A stretch of 64,000 nucleotides of DNA from assembly GCA_905250025.1 (NCBI GenBank), contig CAJNOJ010000133.1, positions 186,001 to 250,000 of the forward strand, read 5' to 3'. Source of the DNA: Adineta ricciae. Taxonomy: Eukaryota > Rotifera > Eurotatoria > Adinetida > Adinetidae. Positions 1 to 11,867 of the stretch are shown piece after piece (the first letter of the stretch is position 1; each line of letters opens with the position of its first letter). The notes under the pieces are model-generated. The model saw only the letters and a program-made list of their open reading frames with translations, ran no database searches and was not told the DNA's origin. A program made the translations under genes and the position numbers.

Positions 1-1444
1 TTTCGTCATTAGTAACGTTTTATTTCGACAGTAAATAACCAGATCATAACCGAAGGAGTTCAAAATCAGCTGTTCGATAATCAAATCTGATTTTAAATGT
101 AAAACGAGAAGATGTTTAACTGCTTCGTAGAATGGTTGTAGTTTCTTATACGTGTTCATCGATGTGCTTAATTCGATCACTTCGACAATGCTTCGTTCTT
201 CTTCATTTCGTTGCGCAATTAATAATGGATTGTTAATAATAATTGCTTTGAAAAGAGTAATATACTCCGGATTGACTTCTGAGGTGTATAAACGCATCAG
301 GTGAAAGAGAAAGGTTTCGCCTTTGGATGATTTTGTTAACATATTGGAATTTAAAAGAATGTTACTGCGAATTTCTTTGGAAATGAATGGTTGGAAACAG
401 TGGAAGAAGAAGGGCAAACCATCTGTACATAAAATGTTGACATCGATTTTGATCGCCGGCGATTGAAAGAGAATTTCGAATGGTTTTGAACATTGACTTT
501 CAAGACAATAGTCTAGTAATGATTTGGAATATCGATGATGTGAAGTAAATCGATGAATTGAGTCACGTGCGTTGAATTTTAAGAAATTATTTTCATGTTC
601 GTAGATAATACTTGCTCGATCCCAATCGAATGCAAGGATGGAGTGGACAAATTCAGTTGTTACTTGATAATCAGCAAGAATATCGATGATAGGAGGAGAA
701 TTCAAATCGCGAGCTTTATCCAATAGTGTCTTGTTTGAATTGTGTTTACAATCGATTTTGAGAAAGCCTAAAATAGTTCATGGTATTGCTATTAGAATCG
801 AATGTTTTCTATTTAGCTTTACCGTTCATTAATCGTGCAGTTTCTTCAATATTAACCGTTTCGATGGCATGCCAGATACCTTCCCCATAGACTTTGCAGA
901 AAGCTTTGAGTTGATTATTCCGAATATACGCACTGGCTGATTTACCATCGTAGTTATTAAGACGTGGATCAACACCAATTCGAAATAGTGCCTGAATACG
1001 CACGTAACGAGACTTTTGCATGACATCATCCTTTTCAAAAAGAAAGTTCTGTACCTGGATTAAGTGGAAACTGTGATGAGCAGCTCCTTGTTTGAAAACT
1101 TTATGTAGTGGTGTGTTTCCTTCTCCGTCGGGCACATTGGGGTCAGCACCAGCATTGGCTAATGCGTAAATCAATCTGGAGGCGATGCTACAAGTACAAA
1201 GAGAACGGCCATGAATGCGTTGATTGGAGATCGACAAAAGAGATCTTTACTCTTCTTGTTGATGGAAATTTTGGCAAACGACGTGAAGATAAGATCCATC
1301 TTTGGGATGTTTCATCTCGACCAAATCAGGTTGTTGGTGAAGCAATGTGTTGACTTGCTGTAGTAACTCATCCGGATTCAATGGATGTGTCGAAAGCAAC
1401 TTGTACAACTGATTGCTACGAAATCGATCAACTTTGGGTGCCAT
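1..1444 (-). CDS. Ankyrin-repeat protein, 3' end beyond the window
   Basis: Three exons read on the minus strand: 1251-1444, 823-1187 and 1-767, the last running off the left edge still open. Introns (1188-1250 and 768-822) are GT..AG. The second exon carries ankyrin-type helices (NAGADPNVPDGEGNTPLHKV, then a second unit around IGVDPRLNNYDGKSA). The third exon is rich in paired helices and looks like diverged repeats without a second recognisable domain. Ankyrin repeats are protein-binding scaffolds; no partner can be inferred. The start is the first ATG of the first exon (MAPKVDRFRSNQLYKLL), and no signal peptide is seen. The family is sure, the specific role unknown. Confidence 0.8.
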
Positions 1445-2042
1445 TTGTTTTATTCTACTACTACTCTTGATCTGGCAATACTTTCAATCTGAACAAACTT
1501 ATGCCGATGATGAATAACAAACGGAAAAGGAGAAGTTTCTCAATTATTCATAATCAAATATTTGATATATATATATATACACTTTGTTAGGAGAAAACCT
1601 AATGTTGCTTGATGCTCGTTGAAAACGTCTTTCTCTTGCCTAATTTTCCTAGAAAATTTGACGATATGAAAGAAAATATTTGCACTCTTATTATTTATTC
1701 AATTCAATAGCTTTTTTTTTGCAAAGTACATGAGTGAAAATACTTGTGCCACACTGATTGATTTAATCAGTTTCACCGATGAGAAAACAAAGTGCGTTGC
1801 CGTCCTCTTCAATATACATTAATTTTAAAACAGAAACTCGAGAATATAGAAGGGTCGTTTTAAAGAAAAAAAAGTCCTAAAATAATCATATTATGTTCCA
1901 AGAAGAAAACACAACAGCCTCAGAGTACCCTTTTCCGACGTATTCTTCTCTTAACTCGATATCTAAATTTGTTGTTTCTCTTAGAAGTGAAAAAAAAGAC
2001 GAATATACATTTAGGAAATTGACAAGCGGGATCGATTGCTAA
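1445..2042. other. Intergenic, AT-rich
   Basis: This is the upstream side of the ankyrin gene. It has short A/T runs and a TA dinucleotide run near 1566-1581, with no coding pattern on either strand. Confidence 0.6.
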
Positions 2043-2247
2043 TCAGCCAATACCCGGAATGATAGTAACACGTACACGATGTTCACAATATTCTTCGATT
2101 ACAAATGTATCAATAGAGATTTTTTGCACGCCTAAATCTCCAAAGACAACAATGCTAGTCAGATATAAACTTCCATATCGATGTAGGAGTAGCTTCATCT
2201 ACTGACATGCCAACAAGCTGAGGGCATATTCTTTTGTTACTCTGCAT
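2043..2247 (-). pseudogene. Frameshifted relic resembling a potato-inhibitor-I-like protein
   Basis: From the ATG at 2247 one frame reads a short peptide with CPQLVGMSVDEAT, which matches the start of the potato inhibitor I (I13, eglin-like) fold (CPxLVGxSVDEA). That frame stops after 30 codons. The +1 frame continues to a stop at 2043 and ends in HRVRVTIIPGIG, matching the C-terminal strand (RVRV..) and terminal glycine of the same family. Start and end of one small domain therefore lie in different frames, and the middle is hard to align. I read it as a decayed gene. A 48-nt intron could technically join the frames, but it would remove the VDEA motif. Such inhibitors bind serine proteases. 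Confidence 0.4.
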
Positions 2248-2565
2248 GAATAGCCTATGATGAAAACTGTTCACTGGCTTTTATTCTTCAACTGTAATAG
2301 CAATCAAAACATGTTTTTGAAAAAAAAGGGACGAATGAATCGACCGTTGATGTATCACAACGAACAGGAATTCACTTTCACAAACATGAATCATTAGATA
2401 GAACTACAGCAGTGACTTTCAAGCTTTGATAAAGTTTATTTTGACGAACATATCTACGTCAATGATAGTAAATCGATTATCATACATGCATATAAAAGAA
2501 CTAAAGAATTCAAAGAAAATAGTTTAAAAATATATTTAATTAAAACGTTGGAAAAACTAAATTCT
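2248..2565. other. Intergenic / 3' flank of F-box gene
   Basis: AT-rich sequence with no coding pattern; it probably holds the 3' UTR of the F-box gene. Confidence 0.5.
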
Positions 2566-3552
2566 CTAGATATCATTTGTTGTTACACAATAATAATGCC
2601 ATCCACCTTCCCATTGGACTTTCGTACATCTCATACAACGAAACAGTGGACTTAAACATTGTACTGTCTTGATATTTTCAACATATGTTTGTCTAAACGA
2701 ACAAGTAAATCTTTTCATTGTCGGTACTCGCGTATGCAGTTCAATCGCCAATCGTTTTAAATCGTTCATAGTCAAACTATCACATGTAACATGAAGATGC
2801 TTCAAGCAAGACAAATGAGACAAAATCGGATACAAATCGTCCAGTTTATCCCATGTATTCATCGTTACATCTAGATGAACTAAACTTGTATGCTGATATT
2901 GTCGAACAGAAGGTAAAATTTTCGATAGACCGTCATCGGGCATCCAGCGCACGACAGTTAGTTTTAAACGACGTAATAACGTTTGTACAGAGAGAATTAT
3001 ATTTATGTTACAAGGATGTACTCGATCGAAAATCATTGTATGAACATAGGATAGCGGTTGATAGTGACGTAGGAAATAACTTGGCATCGTCGGTATGTGA
3101 TAGACTTTTAACCATGTCATCGATTGATTTTCAGAAGAATGTTGCGTGAAGATGATGCTATTTAATGGCTCGCGGTCGATCCACCATTCGGAAAAGGTCA
3201 GACGTTTGAGATGAGGTAAAGCTGATGGATGAATAGCATGGAGTTGATCACTGGTTAGTTTAGTGTCGATAATTAAGGAGCGTAGATTTGAAAAACATCG
3301 TAAGTCAAGATTATCGAAACAATTTCGAACGTGTAGTCGAATGATTTGCGAAGAAAAATAGTTCAATGTGTGAATTGTTCTTTCAGTATTATCATTTAGC
3401 TCGAAACTGATTTTTACCGAACGAATGATTGCACTTAGACGACGGTTAAGTCCATACCACGTATAATATAACTCAATGGAAGGAATGTATGAAAATAAAT
3501 CCAGAATTAGTTCATCGGGTAAGATCTCTAAACGAGACGGCTTACTATTCAT
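2566..3552 (-). CDS. F-box protein with LRR-like repeats
   Basis: One uninterrupted 328-codon frame. Residues 8-50 form an F-box (LEILPDELILDLFSYI, then LNRRLSAII), the Skp1-binding motif of SCF ubiquitin ligases. The rest is made of leucine-rich segments (LRSLIIDTKLT, LKRLTFSEW, LVHLDVTMNTW, LKHLHVTCDSLT) that look like diverged LRRs, the usual substrate-binding part. The C-terminus has a CMRC pair and an aromatic end. Single-exon F-box/LRR genes of this kind occur in large numbers in bdelloid genomes (from memory, not tested here). The substrate is unknown. The start codon directly follows a TTTTAG splice-acceptor sequence. Confidence 0.85.
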   Translation of the reverse strand: MNSKPSRLEILPDELILDLFSYIPSIELYYTWYGLNRRLSAIIRSVKISFELNDNTERTIHTLNYFSSQIIRLHVRNCFDNLDLRCFSNLRSLIIDTKLTSDQLHAIHPSALPHLKRLTFSEWWIDREPLNSIIFTQHSSENQSMTWLKVYHIPTMPSYFLRHYQPLSYVHTMIFDRVHPCNINIILSVQTLLRRLKLTVVRWMPDDGLSKILPSVRQYQHTSLVHLDVTMNTWDKLDDLYPILSHLSCLKHLHVTCDSLTMNDLKRLAIELHTRVPTMKRFTCSFRQTYVENIKTVQCLSPLFRCMRCTKVQWEGGWHYYCVTTNDI

Positions 3553-3560
3553 CTAAAATT
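3553..3560 (-). promoter_or_regulatory. Splice acceptor abutting the start codon (F-box gene)
   Basis: On the minus strand the sequence is ATTTTAG followed immediately by the ATG. It fits either a 5' UTR intron or a trans-splice acceptor for a spliced leader. Confidence 0.45.
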
Positions 3561-4081
3561 AAATGAAAACCATCATGAGTAGATCAATTCTTCTCGTCTA
3601 TAGTCTTATGAGAGAGATTATAAATCGTACAGTTCATTTCATACGTACTGTAGTACAAGTACGAATGAAACTGACGGTATTCGTGTGGAAAGCATGCACT
3701 GATTAACTCAATGGAATATTGGAAGTTATAAATTATCGTATTTAAAGAATATCTATTGTTTGTCAAGCAGTTGTACCAAGGAGAACAATAATTTTCGTTT
3801 AAAATATGTAAAAGTTCGGTAATAGGATGCCCGATGAGTCAGATGAAGTACAAACTTTGAAAGTATGACAATTTTCTGATTCGCCGGAGGTTAAAAGTCG
3901 ATGAGTCAGCAAAATACCTTTTCCATTGTTTGTCTTAAGGTTACGAAAGAGAATACATCTGGAAAGATGAAGAAAAAGAACTAGTTTTGTTTTATTCACA
4001 AACATAACAAAGGAGAATCTTATAGAGAGAAATATTTCATCTAAAATATCAATGATATGCACAGATTTCGTTTACGATCGA
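3553..4081. other. Intergenic between F-box and BRCT genes
   Basis: AT-rich. Open frames of 60-90 codons exist but show no domain, no splice structure and biased composition. It is likely the 3' UTR of the BRCT gene plus the F-box promoter. Confidence 0.5.
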
Positions 4082-5203
4082 TTACCAACAATAGTCATCA
4101 ATAATCTGCATTTCGTGTCTGACAATTGAATCGAATAAAAACTCCGGTTTACAGTAAGAGATCGTTGTCGATAGCTCGAAATCGTTGTCATCGCGTTGCT
4201 TAACGTTTAGCACCTCGCCTTTTGAATTGCAAAGAACAATCAAGTGTTGACATGGACTATGATCATGAAACAACGTCGCACCAGATAATTCCACGATTTC
4301 GATTAGTTCATTTCGTGTCATTTTCAGAGACTTTATACCTGAATGACATTCAACAGAGATAATGCATGACGATGGAAAAACAGGTAGATTATCAAAACGA
4401 CATTGCTTTATACCACGCGTGTTCGCCGGCGAACGTTTATCACGCAGAATTTCGTATGGAAAATGATCGAGAATTTTCGATTGTTCAAGTGAAGATGCAA
4501 TCCATTGTATTGAACTGACGAATATATGGCGCACACAGGCTTGAACGATCTGTTTGGATAATACAGTCGTAGATGAACCACAATCATTGGTTATTATGTG
4601 AGTTGTAGTATCATCGATATACTCGGGTTGGGATTCACATGTGAGTTGAATCGGGTTGGAAGCAGTATGAAATTTTGTAATGAATTGGTTGATTTGAGCC
4701 TAGAAGATATTGACGAGATTGAATATCCTGAAAAATCAATCTTTCGTCTGCTTACAATCTGTTTCTTATTCAACGATGATGTAACAGATATCACCATTCC
4801 TAATGATTCACTGATATTGTCATTTTCATCTTTTTCGATCTTTTGTATCTACAACACATAATTCAAAACCATCAAAAAGATGCTAAAGTACAATTCCTAC
4901 CTGGATCTCATTAACCAACTCTAAAGAATTCTTTTGTTTCGTGTTTCTTCCCTTTTTACGCAGTCGTTTTGTTTTCTTAACCATCTCCCGTGATTCTAAT
5001 TGATTATAATGACACTTACAAAAGTTCCCAGATGCTTGCCAAACTTCTTTCGGACACTTCAAACAAAGACGAGTCCAACATTTCGTCGCTTGTGTGTATT
5101 GTTCCCAATATCCATCATAGTTTGCAATTGATTCATCTGGCACAAAATGTATACGAAAAAAAGGTTCATCTTCATCATCATCGTCATCATTAATTGTCAT
5201 CAT
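4082..5203 (-). CDS. Short knuckle-BRCT protein (tandem BRCT, BRCA1/BARD1-like)
   Basis: Exons: 4901-5203, 4756-4848 and 4082-4699; about 338 residues. Exon 1 begins with an acidic stretch and holds one C-x2-C-x11-C-x2-H motif (CLKC, then FCKCH), followed by a basic lysine/arginine run that could be a nuclear signal. The third exon encodes two BRCT domains: the first around TTTHIITN and SSIQWIASSLE, the second from LIEIVELSGATLF through PEFLFDSIVRHEMQIID. The closing helix resembles the end of BRCA1/BARD1 BRCT pairs. Such pairs bind phospho-serine peptides in DNA-damage signalling. It is a clear paralogue of the next gene upstream, which has three knuckles. No RING domain is seen, so it is not a simple BRCA1 orthologue. 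The short second exon is assigned from splice sites and frame only. Confidence 0.75.
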
Positions 5204-6575
5204 GATTGATATCTAAAACGAATCCGATTGGAAGAAAAATTCATCATCTAAACAACATCACCGAAACAAATTTTTCTCTCTTCCAACAAGTCATTCAGAT
5301 AAAAAGCATAGATAAGAATATATTGCTTCCTTTATCAGATAGATCTCTCACGAATGAATATCCATAGTGTAGATCTAAATTAATAATCACACATGTTGCT
5401 TAAGGGATAGAAGAAAGAAATTTTACCGGCTATATAATAAACAAGATTATGGGTTATGTAGAAGGTTATCTAACAATAGATTAATGAATTGAACGGAAAT
5501 TTGGTGAAGTATGTGAGGTTACATTGGAAGGAAAAGACTGACCGTGCTGATAGGTGTTGGTGAAAAGAAAAGTCTCAAATTAATTTCTAAATAGCGCTCA
5601 TTTGTGGAGAATACGGTAAAAAAAGAAAAGGAAATATACTTCTATATCATATATGGCACACACAAACATGTTCATTTCATAATTAAATAATGAGAATCTG
5701 TCGCTTCCATCTTCGCTCGAAAGTACTTTTATATAGAATGTCGGATGAATGGGAACTTTTGACTGTAGATTATACTATTTGAGTGACAGGTGGATGTTTT
5801 TCAATTATACAAATAAGCATTTTGTATCAATGAGAAAATGGCGGACAAGTTTATTTTTGTGCGCAGCTGGCAATCAGGGAACAATTGCTTTTGATGATGA
5901 ATAGCCTGTCATATACAAGTGGTTGGATGTTACCGACATTTAAATTTGTCGATGAACAATTTTCAGTCGTCAACAAAGTTCTACACAAAAAGTTTTGAGT
6001 GTTCAATTCTAACAGATTATACAACGGGACACTGGGCTGATAATGTTTTCATCAGAAAAAACGCCTTCGCTGTCTGAGAAACTATCTTCATTTCCATGCC
6101 ATTACACAATCATCGAGCAGAAAGACTAGAAATGGTTTTATCAATTCAAAGACTCAGTACTTTTGATGCTACATGCAGAAACCTGTGAAAGACGATCTTG
6201 CCAAGTACCTACATACTTATTTCACGGTAACACAATGTGAGAAGGAATCTCACAGTAAACAGAAGATTTGCGATGTTTTAGTTGATCTGAAATGTCTCTT
6301 TAGAGTAGGCTGGTTTGCCCATATGTGATCAGAGAGAAGACTTTGAAATCATATTCTAAAAAAGAAAGAAAAAGATCACAAATGATTTATTTGTATACAC
6401 ACATAAACACTTCACAACAGAGTTTATATTTTATGTTTTACTTTTCTCACATCCAAACGAAACACACACGAATGAAAGATAGAAAGAGAGAAAACGAATA
6501 CGCGAGAGCAAAACCGACAAGACAACAATTAGTAAATAAGAAGAAGGAGAAGATGTTGTTAGACATTTTTGTTTT
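5204..6575. other. Intergenic between the two BRCT paralogues
   Basis: AT-rich with no coding pattern found. An acceptor-like TTTTAG lies just upstream of the downstream gene's ATG (near 5214). Small open frames at 6325-6603 are lysine-rich shadows. Confidence 0.5.
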
Positions 6576-9006
6576 CTATAGAGAATATTTGTCAATATCT
6601 TGAATTTCAAATTTTATAATTGATTTCAGTAAAAAGTCACTTGTCACGTATTTGATATTCGATGCCGGTGCTTGAAGGTATTTTTCTTTGACTTTATTGA
6701 GATTTTTATCATTAGCATCACATAGAACAATTAGGACATCAACGGCTTGTTCCATCTGAAATAATTGCGCACCTGTTAGCTGAATTAATTCGATGAGTTC
6801 ACTTCGATTGATCGATCCTTGACATTGGCGACATTCAATTGCAAATGCATGTGCTGTTTGTGATGTTGGATTGAATAAATATCTATTAGCTAGACTCAAA
6901 TCTTGTTTCGACATACGAAGTGTCGTGTGAGAATCGCTTAGAATTTCATACGGATGCTCATCAATGAATGCATTCGCCCGCATACAATCAGCCATCCAAC
7001 GGGATGAAATGATGAAGATATGCTGACGGACAGCGGCTTGGACGATCTTTTTTGTTATTGTGCAGTGTAGTTGATGTTCGCTATCGTCAACAAGTAGATG
7101 TGTTGTTGAGTTAGTCACGTTTAAATTTGTAGACAATTGAACTTGAGGAAAATGACGGATAAATGTGAGAGTTTCAGCCTAAGAAAGACGAGTTCGGATG
7201 CGAAAGAAACTCATGTTTTGTTCACATACCCATTGATCATCTAGAAGAGTTGTTGCTGCAAGAACAATCTGAATAAGGGAAGAGAAAGGCATGGAAGAGT
7301 AACAGAGAAAGACGGATGTTCTACCTCGTTTGGTGGAATTGATGACAGTTGGATAGATGAATTAAGTTTGCGTTTTCGCGTGTCTGAATGATTTTCAACA
7401 TTAAATGTTGTCGGACGAGATGATGATTTTGTTCCATTCTAATATCTCAATAAGAATTTACAAAAGTATTACCTTTGCAAACTTACTTGTAGATCCATTG
7501 ATTCAATCTGATTGTTCACTAAAATGAAATAATTGGTACGAGAGTTGGTTCAACATGAAAATTCTTACCTTTATTTCCATCGATACCACCATTCGTATTA
7601 GGTGTTTGAACCGTCTTTTGTTCGGCTTCTTTCGCTTGCATTTCAATCGTATGTCTAAATTTTCAAATTAGAGGAGAAAGCAATCGTCATTTCATTACCG
7701 TCGACAATACAGTTCACTTTGTCGCGGTACACGACTATGACACGTCGGAATCGAACAAAGGAAACGTAGTTTTCCTGAAGCATCTCGGAATGATCGAGTT
7801 GTCCCAGTGCGCTGTGACGGATTTGATTTTAACTAAAGAGAAAAACGAGTGCGAAGATGAGAGAAAACTTTATTTACTCTTTTCGTTGGCTGATGTTCAG
7901 TTGTTGTATTGCTCTTGGTTCCATTTTCTGATGACAGTGGTGTTACTGTGGTTGTTGATGTTTGAAACGGCGAACGGTAACGATTCTTTTTCGAAGAATT
8001 GGTGTCAACTGGTGGTGACTGTCGTTTTGCAATTCGACTCGTCTTTTCATGATCATCTTCCGGCTTCTTCGAAGGTAAATGTCTTGAGTGCAAATATAAG
8101 AAATTTCATGGGAAAGAAGAGTTAAAATGGCTTACAAACGACAGAACATATCTGATTGTCGTCGGAGTATGTTTGAACATGAATCATGAGTGCAAAGATA
8201 TCGACGACGACCAGAACTATCACGAAATGAACGTATACCTGTTGCTTCATCCACTTGAACTTGACGGTTTGTCTACGAAAAAACGTTGATAGAAATTTTA
8301 TTAGGAATGATAAATTAACAGACTTGGGAAGTCGGTGATAATGGTATTGAGTTGTCAGTTGAAATAGTCACATCATTGATTTCTCCAGCATCATCTTTGT
8401 TTATAGAATCTAAAATGAGAACAATTCATACAAGTTGAGCATCAGCACATGACAATCAATATGCCATTACTGTTATTCTCATTTTCTTCGAGATGTTCGC
8501 CAGAATTGGATTCTGATCTGATACTCTGTCTTGTCTACAATCATATTTACGAATAAACAAAATGACTGATATGTTCACACTGACTTTTGTTGATGCTTCT
8601 TCTTCGATGATTTCTCCATCGTTTTGAATATCATTTTCATCAACTAAAAGCACATTATCTTATCAATATCATCAGACAATGTTTTGTTATATACTTTGAT
8701 CGGACTTCGTTGAAATATCGCCAGTATCTTCACTTTCTGCTTCGTGTTGGTGATCGTTTTCATGTGAAGGGTTTTGTGAATGACTAAACGAACAAAACCT
8801 TGCTTTCCATCCTAATGAATATTTATAACAAGGGCAACTTACGCTTTACAATACAGATCTGCTTCACGAGAGACACGTGATTTACACGACGGATTTGAGC
8901 AAACGTAATATCGACGACCACTTGGCCGATTAGCAGAACGAACGAGAAAATACCGGCGACCAGTAGTTTTCGAAGTAATGATTGTTCGTTTTGTGCCAGG
9001 AGTCAT
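6576..9006 (-). CDS. Long knuckle-BRCT protein: three zinc-knuckle-like repeats plus tandem BRCT
   Basis: Thirteen exons: 8843-9006, 8695-8783, 8585-8643, 8471-8534, 8324-8409, 8136-8272, 7878-8082, 7699-7832, 7569-7654, 7487-7518, 7325-7438, 7230-7268, 6576-7178. The frame stays open through all junctions. Exons 1, 6 and 8 each encode a ~45-residue repeat with G-R/K-x-R/Y then C-x4-C-x11-C-x2-H (VCSNPSCKSR; LCTHDSCSN; LCSIPTCHSR). In every repeat a phase-2 intron falls between the last Cys and the His. Acidic, Ser/Thr-rich linkers separate them. The last two exons hold BRCT1 (STTHLLVDD, IFIISSRWMADCM) and BRCT2 (LIELIQLTGAQLF, ending IKFEIQDIDKYSL), closest in feel to BRCA1/BARD1. It is probably nuclear and in the DNA-damage response, by inference. 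I do not recognise the repeat as a named zinc finger. Confidence 0.75.
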
Positions 9007-9016
9007 CTAAAAATAA
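9007..9016 (-). promoter_or_regulatory. Splice acceptor abutting the start codon (long BRCT gene)
   Basis: The minus strand reads a T-rich tract then TTTTTAG directly followed by ATG. This suggests a 5' UTR intron or a spliced-leader trans-splice site. Confidence 0.45.
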
Positions 9017-9552
9017 TCGAAAAAAAAACACAAAATATGTGCGAATAATCATATTGATACTCGAAACTCTCATCTCTCTCGAATTTGTATTGTTTGTTTT
9101 CAATATTTACATCCTAAGAAGTAATTTCATTGATTTTTCAATCTAAACTGACGTGAACATTAGTTTAGCATACAAAAACAAACAATGTTTTGTCATCGTA
9201 CATCCGTTGTTTAATGTCACACTTTCGACTTCGTGAAAATAACAAAAACACATGCACACAAACAAAAAAAGATGAAATACAAATAACAACAAGACTAATA
9301 ACAACAGCAAGTAAATGCAAGTATACAAACAGATCTAGCTTATTTTTCAAGTTTTGCTCGAAACTCTCTTCAGAAAAACCAACGCACACATACATAGATA
9401 TCGGATATTCTTGATCGTTGTCATCATGATTTTAAAAAGAAAAACGAAGAAAAAAAAGGAACAAACCAGTGACGTTTGCATATGTAAAAGCAAAAGAACG
9501 GGTAAAGTAGATCATAATAATAGTAAACTGAAAAGGCTTGGGAAAAAGTAGT
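9007..9552. other. Intergenic between long BRCT gene and importin alpha
   Basis: It carries the BRCT promoter and the importin alpha 3' flank. Several 60-76-codon open frames overlap here in A/T-rich, poly-Val/Leu or poly-Lys composition; I judge none real. Confidence 0.5.
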
Positions 9553-11867
9553 TTAGAATTGAAATTGTAGATTAGTTTCAGGTACAGTTTGATTAGTACT
9601 ATTATTACCAAACGGAAATTCTTCAATACCAGGCACTTGACTCATCGAACATATATCATCATCCTAAAATAGCGAAGAATTTTGTGAATTTCAAATAAAT
9701 AGTTAGTTAACCCGACATACATTATCTGCTGAAAAGTATTTCTCGATGATATCGTAAGATTGTTGATAGATTTCTCTATTTGCATGGGTTTGAAGATTTT
9801 CGATTTTATCAAGTCCTAGACTAAAACGGTGAGGAGATCATAGAAACAATTGCAATGCATTTACCTCCGCATTCTTCTATTTCGGTAACCACAGCTTCGA
9901 GATTCTCTGCTGAAGTTTGTTTAAGAATATTATGAATTGCATCGAGACAAACTTGTAAAATCTGAGCATCATGTTGCTGTAAGAGATTACTAAGAAGAAG
10001 AAAAAAACCATATGTTTGGATCGCGAACAAAAATTTGAATATGCAAATACCATAGAGGTGGAACTACATGTTGTTGGACAACATATTGAATCTGTTGTGT
10101 AGAGCCACTCATCGTTAGATTTGATATACACCAAGCTGCTTCTTTCTGTGTCTGAATTTCACTCTATACAACAAAAAGAATCGTTCGGTTCGAGTATCAT
10201 TTCAGGATGTTACATGTTGTAAATGATGAATAACATCGGGTATAAGTTGAGCATCAATCACTGCTTGAACTTGTTGTTGATTGCCAGCTGTGATATTCGA
10301 TAGAAACCAGACAGCTTCCTAGAAACAAATTTTTCCTCATTATTCTCAAAATTTGTATCCTTCACGACTAACAACACAATGTTCTTTTCATCAACATATC
10401 CAGTTGTCGATTGTCATTGAGTCAACAATCATAACAAAAGGTATGACGTCATTAGCTAATATGACATATCGACTAGTTCTTATTATTGTATCCCTGAACT
10501 TTCTCACGATGTAAACAATGTATCTCTTTGAGGATTTCATCAGTAGACATACTTTGTTGAGTTTATCTTTTTGGTGTTTGAGTAACTTCGGAAAATAATT
10601 TAACGCTCCCTGGTTAATTACAAGTTGTGTCTGTTCATCTGTACCAGTCACGATATTTCCGACAGCTCGCAGAGCTAAATAAATTGATTAGAAAAAAAAA
10701 AGTATCATTCTTAAGTTTTTTCGTTGTGTGTTACCAGCAGTCACGATTTTGATTTCGCTATGATTTAATAATTTCACGATCTGAGGTATCAAACTTGTTT
10801 CAACCACCAACTAAAATCAACAGACAGAAGTACACACAGATTGAGTTCAAGCAATTTACTTGAATTATATTATTCCCCGAATCTAAAAGATACGCTAATG
10901 CCCATGTACAATCCACCAGGATCTAAATAAATCATGAATCAATCCGAAAGGAAAAAGTATGTTTTCCATCGCATACAGTAACATCCACAAATGAGAGAAG
11001 ATATTTTAATGCAGGCAAAATATCTTGAACAGAATTGATTGGTAATGGTGGTTCCTTATGACGACATAGATTAACGATAACCCATGTAACATTTCGAAGA
11101 AATGTAACAGGAATATCTTTTTGAATGAATTCTATCAACGGTGGAATCACACCTAATTCAATTGCATAGTCACGTAATCTTGGACCATCACCTTTAAAAA
11201 AAAACAGCTCTTTTTCAAAAACCAAACATCATATTCTAATTCGATCTTTACCAATGAGATTTCCCAAAGCCCAAACTGCTTGTTCACAAACATTCGATTG
11301 TGGTGAATGTAGTAAACGAAGGAGATATGGCAGAGCATTGGCGTCAGCAACGGCTTGTGTTTGTTGAGAATTTCCCGATGCAATATTCGTTAATGCCCAT
11401 GCAGCTTCAAATTGCAATTCAGGATATTGATCGTAAGTTAAACATCGAACGAGAATTGGAAGAAAATTTAAGCGAATTAAATCGTCAATCGGTGGATTAC
11501 GATCGATCGAAAGAAGTTTTCTCGCTGCACGAACACCTTCGAAACATATCGTCAGATCTGTATGTTGGGATTTGACTATAATCTCATTCAAATTCAATTG
11601 TCGACGTTGTTCGCAATCGTCATCAATATCATCGTTATCTGACAGACTATCTTCCACTATGAGATTCCGTTTAAATTGTATCTGTTCATCACGTTTATTC
11701 TGAAAGAAAGAAAACAGATGATTTTCGATCGAGCAGCACTCAATCTATACTTTTCTTAATGAAACATTGTATTGATTACGTCGACGCCGAAGCTCGTCTG
11801 TATCTTTGCCATGATGTTTATATGACTGAATTCGACTATTGGCATTTTTTGGTATCGAAGGATTCAT
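9553..11867 (-). CDS. KPNA4: Importin subunit alpha (KPNA3/4 type)
   Basis: Eleven exons: 11751-11867, 11252-11699, 10977-11191, 10860-10922, 10735-10810, 10553-10674, 10214-10318, 10051-10163, 9865-9989, 9721-9815, 9553-9663. The adaptor binds nuclear localisation signals and hands cargo to importin beta. The N-terminus is a basic importin-beta-binding region ([16 protein letters not shown], then FKRNLI). Armadillo repeats follow with the signature [69 protein letters not shown] and [11 protein letters not shown], which contain the conserved W-x3-N pairs that line the NLS groove. The C-terminus ends TNLQFQF, like the KPNA3/4 subfamily (..F-x-F). The intron at 10319-10552 is unusually long (234 nt). 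The gene is divergent from the LC8-domain gene 2 kb away. Confidence 0.93.

Noticed and set aside
2150..2200. 48-nt intron joining the two frames of the inhibitor relic
   Set aside because: GT..AG exists, but removing it would delete the VDEA helix start that identifies the family.
3584..4062. Two minus-strand frames (60 and 87 codons)
   Set aside because: Hydrophobic, AT-driven, no family match; better explained as UTR of the short BRCT gene.
9143..9626. Several overlapping 60-76-codon frames on both strands
   Set aside because: Low-complexity Leu/Val/Phe or Lys/Thr composition, mutually overlapping, no domains; they lie in the BRCT promoter and importin alpha 3' flank.
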